Of a stretch of 64,000 bases of DNA, positions 1 through 7,955 are shown piece by piece. Position numbers and translations under genes: made by a program. Below the pieces are notes generated by a model. The model saw only the letters and a program-made list of their open reading frames with translations, ran no database searches and had not been told where the DNA came from. Origin of the DNA: Halorussus salilacus (GTDB lineage: Archaea > Halobacteriota > Halobacteria > Halobacteriales > Haladaptataceae); assembly GCF_024138125.1 (NCBI RefSeq), contig NZ_CP099993.1, positions 2,914,001 to 2,978,000 of the forward strand, read 5' to 3'. How positions within the stretch are numbered: the first letter of the stretch is position 1; each line of letters opens with the position of its first letter.

Positions 1-193
1 GTTCGGGGTCGAGACCGACGACGACTTGCGGCCGCTCGACTCGCGGGGAGCGCTGGAGTTCCCGAACCTCCGGGCCTGCGGGGCGGTGCTGGGCGGCTAC
101 GACTTCGCCGCGGAGAAGTCGGGCGCTGGCGTCTCGCTCGCCACCGGGCGGGCGGCCGGACTCGCGGCGGCGCGGGAGGGACTCGAAGCATGA
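1..193 (+). CDS. glpB: Anaerobic glycerol-3-phosphate dehydrogenase subunit B, C-terminal fragment
   Basis: The window opens inside this gene; reading from base 2 gives the last 63 residues and a TGA stop. The visible part contains a Gly-Gly-Tyr-Asp-Phe segment, then Glu-Lys-Ser-Gly-Ala-Gly-Val and a Thr-Gly-Arg-Ala-Ala-Gly stretch, as expected for the FAD-domain C-terminus of GlpB. GlpB is the membrane-linking flavin subunit that, with GlpA and GlpC, oxidises glycerol-3-phosphate to DHAP. The stop overlaps the start of glpC by 4 nt (ATGA), so the two are translationally coupled. The N-terminus and any glpA lie outside the window. Confidence 0.85.
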   Translation, partial: FGVETDDDLRPLDSRGALEFPNLRACGAVLGGYDFAAEKSGAGVSLATGRAAGLAAAREGLEA

Positions 194-1521
194 GCGATGC
201 ACGAAATCCGGACGACACCGACGACACCGACGACGTGCGACAGGAAGCGACAGTGGACGACGAGGCGTTCGAGCCCGTGGCGGTGTTCGGCGAGAGCGAG
301 GAGATGGACCTCCGGCCGGGCAGCGACGACTGCTACAAGTGTTCGACCTGCGACACCGCCTGCCCGGTCGCCGAGGTGGACGACGAGTTCCCGGGACCGA
401 AGTTCCAGGGGCCCGAGCAGTGGCGGCTCAAGCGCAAGGGCGACCACGATATCGACGAGTCGGTGATGTCCTGCTCGAACTGCATGCGGTGTGACGACGC
501 CTGCCCCTCGGACGTTCCGCTGAGCCAGATGCACAACACCGCCCGCGGCGAGTACGTCAAGAACGGAATGAGCAGGCTCTCCCGGGAGTACGTCCGGAAC
601 CGGATGCTGGCGAACTACCGGACGCTCGCCCGACTGGGGAGCACGGTCCCGCGACTGACAAACTTCCTCATGGGCAACTCGGTGGTCCAGACGCTCAACG
701 AGAAACTGCTGGGAATCACCAGCGAGCGCGAGTTCCCCGAGTTCGCCGAGGAGACGTTCCGGGAGTGGTGGGAATCGAGAGGCGGAGCAAATGTCGAGAG
801 CGACGACAAGCGCGTGGCGTACTTCCACGGCTGTTACGCCAACTACAACACGCCCGCGGTCGGCAAGGCGGCGGTCCGGGTGTTCGAGTCGTTCGGCTAC
901 GAGGTGCTGGTCCCGCCCCAGCGGTGTTCGGGCACGCCGATGTTCGCCAACGGGATGTTAGACGACGCCGAGCGCGCCGCCGAAGTCAACGTCGAAGAAC
1001 TCGCGGCCGCAATCGAGGACGGCGCGGATATCATCGCCTCCTGTACCTCCTGTTCGATGTCGCTCCGACAGGAGTACCCCGAACTGTTCGACTTCGAGGG
1101 GACCGCGTCGGTCGCGGCCCGGACCTACGAGGCGGTCGAGTACCTCCGGCTGTTCGAGGACCTCGACGGAGCGCTCGAAGATAGCGAAATCGAGGGACAG
1201 GAATTCGCCTACCACGCGCCCTGTCACGCCCGGAATCAGGGCATTGCGGGGCAGGCGGTCGAACTCCTCGACCGACTCGACGGCGCGAGCGCCGAGGACG
1301 TGGGACCCTCGTGCTCGGGCATCTCGGGCACCTACGGCTGGAAGCAAGAGAAGTACGACACCTCGATGGCCATCGGCGCGGAGATGTTCGAGCACATGGA
1401 AGACGCCGACGCCGAGACCGGCCTTACGGAGTGTCCGACCTGCGCGATGCAGATGGAACACGGCACCGGCTACGAGGTCCGCCACCCGCTGGAGGTGCTG
1501 GAAGCGGCGCTGGTCGAGTGA
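190..1521 (+). CDS. glpC: Anaerobic glycerol-3-phosphate dehydrogenase subunit C
   Basis: A 443-residue iron-sulfur subunit. Two ferredoxin-type clusters are visible: Cys48, 51, 54, 58 and Cys95, 98, 101, 105, both ending in Cys-Pro. Two cysteine-rich CCG domains follow (about residues 210-255 and 338-425), the first with His-Gly-Cys-Tyr and the second with Ala-Pro-Cys-His. This is the heterodisulfide-reductase-like architecture of GlpC, which passes electrons from GlpAB to the membrane quinone pool. In haloarchaea this dehydrogenase supports growth on glycerol. The start overlaps the glpB stop. The N-terminus carries an acidic extension of about 40 residues, typical of halophilic proteins. 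Confidence 0.93.
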   Translation: MSDARNPDDTDDTDDVRQEATVDDEAFEPVAVFGESEEMDLRPGSDDCYKCSTCDTACPVAEVDDEFPGPKFQGPEQWRLKRKGDHDIDESVMSCSNCMRCDDACPSDVPLSQMHNTARGEYVKNGMSRLSREYVRNRMLANYRTLARLGSTVPRLTNFLMGNSVVQTLNEKLLGITSEREFPEFAEETFREWWESRGGANVESDDKRVAYFHGCYANYNTPAVGKAAVRVFESFGYEVLVPPQRCSGTPMFANGMLDDAERAAEVNVEELAAAIEDGADIIASCTSCSMSLRQEYPELFDFEGTASVAARTYEAVEYLRLFEDLDGALEDSEIEGQEFAYHAPCHARNQGIAGQAVELLDRLDGASAEDVGPSCSGISGTYGWKQEKYDTSMAIGAEMFEHMEDADAETGLTECPTCAMQMEHGTGYEVRHPLEVLEAALVE

Positions 1522-1559
1522 GGCCGGGGAGGGGTGTCCGGTCCGATGTCGCTCCCTGC

Positions 1560-1780
1560 GACCACTCCACCGACGAGAGACCGCAACCACATGCCTCCCC
1601 AGCCAGCTCCCTCGCTCCTTCCAGTCGCTCGGTCGTTCCTCACGCGGGAATGGCGCGCGCTGGTGCGGGCCGCGGTTTGGCCCGCACCATCTCCGCGCGA
1701 GGGACGAGTATCACAGGGCCTGCCTGTGGCAGGCCCGAGAAACGCAGTCGGTTGGGGAGGGTGTGGCCCGCGGTCGCGGT
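1560..1780 (-). repeat. Dispersed intergenic element, copy 1 (body)
   Basis: This is a long imperfect palindrome: the bases near 1570-1605 (GAGACCGCAACC... CTCCCCAGCC) pair with those near 1749-1790, and an inner GC-rich hairpin lies near 1650-1695. Read on the minus strand it aligns with a block at 18640-18840: both have GCCACAC-CTCCCCAACCGACT, then TCGTCCCTCGCGCG, then a GATGG-GCGG hairpin, then CCAGCGCGCGCC. I see no reading frame with haloarchaeal acidic composition here, so it is treated as non-coding. Confidence 0.6.
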
Positions 1781-2004
1781 GCGGTCTCTCAGAGGTGTCG
1801 GGAGTAGTGCGGTCTCTCAGAGGTGTCGGGAGTAGTGCGGTCTCTCAGAGGTGTCGGGAGTAGTGCGGTCTCTCAGAGGTGTCGGGAGTAGTGCGGTCTC
1901 TCAGAGGTGTCGGGAGTAGTGCGGTCTCTCAGAGGTGTCGGGAGTAGTGCGGTCTCTCAGAGGTGTCGGGAGTAGTGCGGTCTCTCAGAGGTGTCGGGAG
2001 TAGT
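1781..2004 (-). repeat. Tandem array, 8 identical copies of a 28-bp unit
   Basis: Copies begin at 1781, 1809, 1837, 1865, 1893, 1921, 1949 and 1977, with no differences seen. Each unit starts GCGGTCTCTCAGAG and ends GGGAGTAGT on the plus strand. Read on the minus strand the unit (ACTACTCCCG...GAGACCGC) matches the left end of the dispersed elements at 18636 and 29772, where it occurs once. The array is therefore an expansion of that element's terminal unit. Because 28 is not a multiple of 3, long open frames through it are artefacts. Confidence 0.95.
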
Positions 2005-2097
2005 GCGGTTCTCGGTGGTGTTGGAGGACGCGAGTGCGGTTCCCGGCGGTGTTGGAGGATTCGAGTTCGGTTCTCGGTGGTGTTGGAGGACGCGAGT
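2005..2097. repeat. Three degenerate copies of a 31-bp unit
   Basis: This array directly abuts the 28-bp array. Units start at 2005, 2036 and 2067, each built on GCGGTTCTCGGTGGTGTTGG followed by AGGA and CGAGT. They differ at a few positions (TTCCCGGCGG in the second copy). The unit shares its first bases (GCGGTT/GCGGTC) with the 28-mer, which suggests a related but diverged repeat. The remaining 77 bases before the next gene hold nothing recognisable. Confidence 0.85.
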
Positions 2098-2174
2098 GCA
2101 TGCCCCGACCTGTCGACGGACGCGGGTGTCGTTCCCACCACCGCCGACAGGAGCGACGCCGACGCGGTTGGTCC

Positions 2175-3149
2175 CTAGTCCTGTCCCGGAGTCGGAGCCG
2201 GGTCGCCGCGCCCGTCCTCGACGTACTCCAGGTCGTCGGTGTAGTAGTCGACGAGCAGGACCGCGAACGCCCCGACGAGTCCGGCGACCAGCACCGCGGC
2301 CGCGCGCTCGGGTGACCACGCCCCGCCCGCGCCGACCACGCGCTCGACCGGCAGCCTGAGCGCCCCGACCATCAGCGCGACGAGGAAGGTCAGGGTCACC
2401 TGCCGGTGGGTCGCGAGTGCCCACTTCACCACGCGGGCGAACGAGAGGATGCCGACCGCCGCGCCCGCGACGAACGAGACCACCGAGACGCCGGGGCCGA
2501 CCAGCGCGTCGAGGGAACCGCCCCGGACCGCGCCTATCGCCCCGTCGATGAACGCGTGGAGGGTGTTGGACATGAACACGTACTGGCCGAACAGGACGAG
2601 CAGGAGCGACCCCGATATCCCGGGCAGGATCATCGCGCAGATGGCTATCGCCCCCGCGACGAAGAGGACCGGCGGTGCGTGGGAGATGGCGGCCCCCGCC
2701 GCCTCGCCCGAGAGCGCGAACGCGACGGCGAATCCCGCGACCGCCGCCGCGCGCTCCTCGCGGGTGTCCAGACCCACCTCGCTCCAGAGGACGACCGCCG
2801 ACGCCGCGATGAGACCGAAGAAGAACGCGAACAGGACCGCGGGGTTCGACGCTTCGAGCGCGGAGACGACCCCCGTCACGCCCACGATGGCGGTCATGAC
2901 GCCCGCGCCCAGCACCACCAAGAATCCGACGTCCATCTCCCGGAGCGTCCCGAGCGCCCGAGCGCGCGCGTCGGGGTCGTACGCCCGCGGGAGGTCGGCG
3001 AGTAGTTGCGGGTCGAACGACGCGATAGCGCCGACGAGTCGCTCGTAGATGCCGGTTATCAGCGCGATGGTGCCGCCCGAGACGCCGGGGACGGCGTCGG
3101 CGGCACCCATGCAGACGCCCTTGAGGTAGACCGAGAGCCAACGTCCCAT
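2175..3149 (-). CDS. DUF368 family polytopic membrane protein, candidate polyprenyl-phosphate transporter
   Basis: A 324-residue protein with about eight or nine hydrophobic helices. The N-terminus has the family signature Lys-Gly-(x)3-Gly-Ala-Ala-Asp-Ala-Val-Pro-Gly-Val-Ser-Gly-Gly-Thr (about residues 10-27), and a second Leu-Pro-Gly-Ile-Ser-Gly-Ser copy lies near residue 172, as in other DUF368 proteins. Bacterial DUF368 members (PopT) have been described as undecaprenyl-phosphate translocases that recycle the carrier lipid. The gene lies 48 nt downstream of aglB on the same strand. By inference the substrate here would be dolichyl phosphate released by AglB. Residues after 300 are an acidic cytoplasmic-type tail. 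Confidence 0.85.
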   Translation of the reverse strand: MGRWLSVYLKGVCMGAADAVPGVSGGTIALITGIYERLVGAIASFDPQLLADLPRAYDPDARARALGTLREMDVGFLVVLGAGVMTAIVGVTGVVSALEASNPAVLFAFFFGLIAASAVVLWSEVGLDTREERAAAVAGFAVAFALSGEAAGAAISHAPPVLFVAGAIAICAMILPGISGSLLLVLFGQYVFMSNTLHAFIDGAIGAVRGGSLDALVGPGVSVVSFVAGAAVGILSFARVVKWALATHRQVTLTFLVALMVGALRLPVERVVGAGGAWSPERAAAVLVAGLVGAFAVLLVDYYTDDLEYVEDGRGDPAPTPGQD

Positions 3150-3197
3150 CGGTTCTCGTCTACGCCGACCCCGCAGAAAACAGTTGGCTTTCGGCGT

Positions 3198-6100
3198 TCA
3201 GTTCCGGCCAGCGAGCGCGAACGCGCCGAGAGACGCGCCGACGAGTCCGGCGCTCGCGGGTGCCACGCCCTCGCGCTCGGGGACCGCGTCCCCGAGCGCC
3301 GACTGCGAACCGGCGGGCGAGGCGAGCGACGACTGGTTTCCGTCGTCGGTCGTCTCGTTCTGGCTGGTCGATTCGTTTCCGGTCTCGGTCTTCGTCTCGT
3401 TACCGGGCGGAGCCGTCTCGTTGCCCTCGGTCTCGTTACCGTTCTCGTTGGTCGGCGGCTCCCAGGTCTCCTCGGTGAGGTCGACCGAGACGTTGCTGTC
3501 GTCCTCGCCGATGACCTGTCCCTCGGTCACGTCGGCGCTGGCGTTGTGGAAGGTGTAGCTCTCGTTGCCCGACTCGCTGAGCGGCGTGTTGAACTCGTAC
3601 GGGCCGGTCGCGCGCACGCTGGTGTTGGTGTAGCCCTCGTCGGTGCCCCACTCGTCGTAGCCGGTCGTAGAGTACGGCAGGGTCATGGTGAACTCGCCGT
3701 TCTCGTTCGTCTCGGCCTGCTGGGTGTAGGTGAACGTGGAGTTGGCTCCCGTGGGCGCCATCTCGACCTCGGCGGTGACGGTCTCGTTCGTCGGGCCGCT
3801 GCCCTCGACCGTCGCGCCGGGGACGCGCTCGAACGTCTTGACCCACGAGGGGTTGGTCTTGAACAGCGCGTTGGGGTTCACGCCAGCCTCCTGGAGCAGT
3901 TGCATCTCGCGCTGGAGCGTCTGGGCGTACTCCCGGGACTGGGTGCCCGAGGACTCGCTCTGCTTGACCAGCCGGTAGTGTTCGAGCGCGGGGACGCGCT
4001 CGCTCGGGAACGGTCCGATGCCGCCGACCTGCGCGGAGCCGTCCTCCTCGACGTACTCGCGGGCCTCCTCCATCGAGTCGAACCGCTGGACGACACTGCT
4101 GTTCGGCCCGGTCGGCTCGCCGACCGCCGCATCGGAGTTGAGACCCGGGACGCGGTCGTAATCGACCACTATCGGACTCGGCTCGACCGCGCTTCCGTGG
4201 TAGAGGTAGAGCCGCGCCACCTGACTCCGGTAGTAGCGCTGGTCTTTCATGTTGAGCAGCATCTGGGGCTGGGACTGCTGGTCGGTCAGTCCGGCGTAGA
4301 CCTGCGTGGAGAAGTCGGTCGACTCGACATCGTCGTTGAAGACCGTGGGCGCGCTGAACTTCGAACTCGGTTCGGCCATCTGCCAGTCGGCCATCACGTA
4401 CCGAATCTCCTCGTCGTCCTCGCTGAGGTCATCGAGGACGGCGTCGGCGTCCGGCTCGCTCGGCGCGAGCAGGTACTCGGCGGCGGTCGGCGCACCCTCC
4501 TGGAACGGGTTGGCGTGCGGGATGCGCTCGCCCTGAGTCGTGATCCAGTGGCCGTAGTCCCACCACGACATCACGCCGTACGCGCCGTCGGGATAGTCGA
4601 AGTCGCTGTCCTGTTGGTCGAACGTGCCGTAGTGTTCCATCTCGTTGTCGGCACCGCCGAAGGTCCCCTCGGCGGGCGTCTCGTTCGCCATCCAGTCGAG
4701 CGTTCCGCCCCAGTTAGTCACCGCGCCGGGACCAGCGCTCGCACCCACCGACATCGCGGTCTGGGTCCTGTCGATGACCGGGTTGCCCGTGGTCCCGATG
4801 GTGGCCGGGAAGACCAGCACCGGTAACACGAGCAGGAGGATGAACACCACCGTCAGCACCTGATACCCCTCGATGTCGGTGAACGCCTCGCGGTCGGTGA
4901 GGTTCACGGCCGCGAGGGTGCGACCGAACAGGTACGCGTTCAGCACCGCGACCGGCACCACGAGGTAGTAGTTGAACCGCACCTGCGTGAACGCCGCCGC
5001 GAAGATGAACGCCGACCACACGAGCACGAGGAAGTACTCCGCGCGGTGGTCGTTCGTCCGGTAGGTCCGAACGACCATCCAGACCGCGGCCACGACGGCC
5101 GTGAACAGCATCAGGCCGTACTCCTGAAAGACGACGTCTAGCGGGGAGATTCCCCACTGCGGTTCGGCCCGAGAGAGGAACGGCTGGGCCTCGCCGATGG
5201 TCCGGGTCTGGGCGTTGGTGCCGAACCCGACGACACGGATGACGTTGTTCCGGACGAGGCGGAACAGGTCGGGGAGCGCGACCGCGACGAGTCCCACGAT
5301 AGCGACGACGACACCCGCGATGGCTCCCGGATAGAGCCTCGAATCGAGGTCGCGGGCGTCCCACTCGCGGGCGAGCCACGCCATGAACGCGGTGCCTCCG
5401 GCGACCCCGAACGCGAGCAGGGGCTGGAGGGGAGAGAACTTCGTCGGGCTGAACTCGAACGTCCCCAGCGGGACGAGCATGAGCAGTCCCGCGACCGCCA
5501 TGCTGGTCGCGCCGACGAACGCGAGGTGGTCGGGACTGACACCGCGGACGTAGTCGGCCGACAGCTTGAGCGCGAAGAACACGCCGAAGATGCCGACTAT
5601 CAGCACGCCCGGCGGCCACGTCCAGACGTAGAGCGCCGTCGCGAACCCGGCGAGGGCGCTGTAAGCGAGCGGAACCCGGAGGGCGGCGAGGTCGCGGTCG
5701 ACGAGGAGCTCGTAGACGGGCTTCTCGCGCTCGGCGACCGTCACCGCGACCATCATCGCGAACACCGCGATCACCTGGAAGAGGACCTCGGCGACGTGGT
5801 GGTCGGCGAACCCGACCGTACTCCGCCGGAGGAAGGTTCCCGGGAGCAGCGCGAGGACGACGACGCCGAACAGTCCGCCGGGGCGGCCGCCGAGGCGCTT
5901 GCCGATGAGATAGGTCGGAACCGCCACGAGCGCGCCGACCACCGCGGGAGTGACCATGACGGTCATCGCGATGGTCTGCTGGGAGGGGTCGCCCAGACCG
6001 ACCACGAGCGCGGCCGTCGCCATGAGTTGGTCGTACAGCGTCCCGTACTGGCCGACGCTGGTGCCGTACGGGAAGTAGGTCCACGGGTCGTAGGGCATGG

Positions 6101-6335
6101 TACTCGGCCAGTTGTCGACCGTGTACGTGACCTGTCGGAGGTGATACCACGGGTCGTTTCCGTCGAGGAAGACCTCGCCGTTTCGGAGGAAGTCACCGTA
6201 TGACTGGAGACGCACCCAGAGCATGAACGCGAACGCCGCGACGAGCACGGGTACGTGATACCAGTCCTCGAAGGCGTCGAGGATCGACTCGACGGATTCC
6301 GTCGAGTCTTCGACCTGCTCAGTCTGCTGGCTCAT
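3198..6335 (-). CDS. aglB: Dolichyl-(phospho)oligosaccharide-protein glycotransferase AglB (STT3 family)
   Basis: A 1045-residue membrane glycotransferase that transfers lipid-linked glycan to Asn in Asn-X-Ser/Thr of S-layer proteins and archaellins on the outer face of the membrane. Key elements are in place: a first acidic motif at Asn60-Asp61-Pro-Trp, a second around Asp178-His-His, about 13 hydrophobic segments up to residue 512, a Thr-Ile-Gly-Glu motif at 379-382 in the external loop, and the family hallmark Trp-Trp-Asp-Tyr-Gly at 591-595. The C-terminal globular region ends in a sequon-rich tail (six Asn-X-Ser/Thr between about 965 and 1001) and a short hydrophobic end. It is the likely lead gene for the downstream DUF368 gene. 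Confidence 0.96.
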   Translation of the reverse strand: MSQQTEQVEDSTESVESILDAFEDWYHVPVLVAAFAFMLWVRLQSYGDFLRNGEVFLDGNDPWYHLRQVTYTVDNWPSTMPYDPWTYFPYGTSVGQYGTLYDQLMATAALVVGLGDPSQQTIAMTVMVTPAVVGALVAVPTYLIGKRLGGRPGGLFGVVVLALLPGTFLRRSTVGFADHHVAEVLFQVIAVFAMMVAVTVAEREKPVYELLVDRDLAALRVPLAYSALAGFATALYVWTWPPGVLIVGIFGVFFALKLSADYVRGVSPDHLAFVGATSMAVAGLLMLVPLGTFEFSPTKFSPLQPLLAFGVAGGTAFMAWLAREWDARDLDSRLYPGAIAGVVVAIVGLVAVALPDLFRLVRNNVIRVVGFGTNAQTRTIGEAQPFLSRAEPQWGISPLDVVFQEYGLMLFTAVVAAVWMVVRTYRTNDHRAEYFLVLVWSAFIFAAAFTQVRFNYYLVVPVAVLNAYLFGRTLAAVNLTDREAFTDIEGYQVLTVVFILLLVLPVLVFPATIGTTGNPVIDRTQTAMSVGASAGPGAVTNWGGTLDWMANETPAEGTFGGADNEMEHYGTFDQQDSDFDYPDGAYGVMSWWDYGHWITTQGERIPHANPFQEGAPTAAEYLLAPSEPDADAVLDDLSEDDEEIRYVMADWQMAEPSSKFSAPTVFNDDVESTDFSTQVYAGLTDQQSQPQMLLNMKDQRYYRSQVARLYLYHGSAVEPSPIVVDYDRVPGLNSDAAVGEPTGPNSSVVQRFDSMEEAREYVEEDGSAQVGGIGPFPSERVPALEHYRLVKQSESSGTQSREYAQTLQREMQLLQEAGVNPNALFKTNPSWVKTFERVPGATVEGSGPTNETVTAEVEMAPTGANSTFTYTQQAETNENGEFTMTLPYSTTGYDEWGTDEGYTNTSVRATGPYEFNTPLSESGNESYTFHNASADVTEGQVIGEDDSNVSVDLTEETWEPPTNENGNETEGNETAPPGNETKTETGNESTSQNETTDDGNQSSLASPAGSQSALGDAVPEREGVAPASAGLVGASLGAFALAGRN

Positions 6336-6356
6336 TGGCTTGAGAAACTGGCAAAA

Positions 6357-6372
6357 CGCGCATAAGCCTTAT
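6357..6372 (-). promoter_or_regulatory. Putative TATA-type promoter of aglB
   Basis: On the minus strand the sequence reads GATAAGGCTTATGCGC, an A/T-rich TATA-like element about 22-37 nt before the aglB ATG. This spacing suits a leaderless or very short-leader transcript. No Shine-Dalgarno is seen before the ATG. Confidence 0.45.
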
Positions 6373-6486
6373 CATCTGGACACGTACCCAACAGTTTAAC
6401 TGTCGCTGATGCCGACACTTTTGCCGGGCCGGGAGAACGCCGGACGGCGGCCGTCGCTCGCGCTTCTGGAGAAGCGCGAGCGACTG

Positions 6487-7953
6487 TCAGGGGAGCATCT
6501 CCCTGCGGAGGTCCCGGAGGACCGCGAGAACGTCGATGCGGATGCGCTCGCTCAGGGCCAGCAGGACCGCGAAGTACGTCGCCGCGCCGACCCCGAGCAG
6601 GACCGCGATTCGGACCGCACCCGCTGCGCCGCCCAACTGGACTTCGAGGAGCCAGACCACGGCCGTCATGACCGCCATCGAGGCGACCTGTCGCGCAACG
6701 TCGACCACCGCCGACCGGGGAACCGGTTCGTCGAGGAAAGCGAGCATGCTGGCGACGCTCGCGCCGAACGCCAGCACGGTCGCCCACGCCACGCCCCACG
6801 CGCCGAACGCCACCGTGAGCGGGAGCGCAGAGAGGCCGTACGTGACGATGAGGACGACGCCGCTGGCGGCGTAGAGGCGGGGTCGGCCGGTCCCGAGGAA
6901 GAACTTCTCCAGCCCCTCGCGGTAGCCGTTCACCAGATTCGCCACCGCGAGGACGGGGATGAGCGCGTTCGCGAGGCCGACGACGCCCACCAGCGGGAGC
7001 GCTATCGTCCCGGCGCTGTTGGCGTAGATGGTCAGCAAGAGCGCGTTGCCGACGACCGCGCCGCCGCCGACGATGGGGATGGCGAACACTCCCGCGTAGG
7101 TGAACATCGCCGACAGCAGCCTGCCGACCTCCTCGTCGTCGCCCGCGGCGTCGAGCGCGGAGAACCGCGGGAACGCGACCTGCGCGAGCGCCGAGGAGAA
7201 CAGCATCGACGCCTCGGTGATGGTGAACACGTTCTTGTAGACGCCGGTCGGTCCCGGGCCGACGAACTGGCCGAGCAGGATGTAGTCGGCCTGCTTGAAC
7301 AGTTGGCCCGAGACGCTCTGGACGTAGGCGTACTTCGAGTAGTCGACGAACGACCGGAACAGCTCCATCGACGGCCGAGCGGGGACGACCCGCGCGAACC
7401 CGACGTACGAGACGAGGAATGTGAGGAACTGGCCCGCGATGAGCCCCCAGATGAGCCCCGGCACGCCGAAGTCGGCGACCACCAGCGCGGCCTGAATCGG
7501 GACGATGAGCGCGTACCGGCCGTTCTCTATCGCGCCGACGAGCGCGACCCGTTCTTTGCCTTCGAGGAACGAGCCCGAGAGCCGGAACAGCCCCCACGTC
7601 AGCACGGCGAGCGGGACGAGCAACGCGGCCTCGACCCCGACGAGGCCGTTTATCTGCGCTCGGAACGCCGCCGAGAGGACGGCGACGACCGCGACCCCCG
7701 CGAACAGGATTATCGCGCCGCTGGTGAAGTGGCGCGCCTCCTTACCGCCCTCGCTGACGCGCTTGACGACCACGGGGTAGAGGCCGAAGCTGAAGACGTT
7801 GGCCGCGACCATCTGGAGGCTGAAGAAGATGGCGTAGGTCCCGATGCCGTCGAACCCGAGCTGGCGGGTGAAGAAGACGGTGCCGAGGAATCCCGCCAGC
7901 GTCCCGAGGACGTTCGTGACGAACCGCTTCGATATCTCCGCGCCGACCTTCAT
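6487..7953 (-). CDS. Oligosaccharide flippase family protein (Wzx/MATE superfamily)
   Basis: A 488-residue polytopic protein with about 12-14 hydrophobic helices and the N-terminal Ala-Glu-Ile-Ser-Lys-Arg-Phe plus a following Leu-Gly-Thr-Leu-Ala-Gly-Phe-Leu-Gly-Thr segment typical of polysaccharide-biosynthesis flippases. Its place beside aglB and glycosyltransferases makes it the candidate for moving the dolichol-linked glycan (or another surface-polymer precursor) to the outside; Haloferax AglR belongs to the same broad family. ATG at 7953 is used. A GTG two codons upstream (7959) would overlap the stop of the upstream phosphodiesterase gene as GTGA, so the pair is probably translationally coupled. 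Confidence 0.88.
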   Translation of the reverse strand: MKVGAEISKRFVTNVLGTLAGFLGTVFFTRQLGFDGIGTYAIFFSLQMVAANVFSFGLYPVVVKRVSEGGKEARHFTSGAIILFAGVAVVAVLSAAFRAQINGLVGVEAALLVPLAVLTWGLFRLSGSFLEGKERVALVGAIENGRYALIVPIQAALVVADFGVPGLIWGLIAGQFLTFLVSYVGFARVVPARPSMELFRSFVDYSKYAYVQSVSGQLFKQADYILLGQFVGPGPTGVYKNVFTITEASMLFSSALAQVAFPRFSALDAAGDDEEVGRLLSAMFTYAGVFAIPIVGGGAVVGNALLLTIYANSAGTIALPLVGVVGLANALIPVLAVANLVNGYREGLEKFFLGTGRPRLYAASGVVLIVTYGLSALPLTVAFGAWGVAWATVLAFGASVASMLAFLDEPVPRSAVVDVARQVASMAVMTAVVWLLEVQLGGAAGAVRIAVLLGVGAATYFAVLLALSERIRIDVLAVLRDLRREMLP

Positions 7954-7955
7954 CG

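Noticed and set aside
1781-2004. CRISPR array
   Set aside because: The 28-bp units are directly contiguous, with no variable spacers, and no cas genes are nearby.
1244-2359. Several long plus-strand frames through the 28-bp and 31-bp repeats
   Set aside because: They arise because the repeat has few stops. Products are Arg/Ser/Gly-rich and not acidic, unlike real proteins here.
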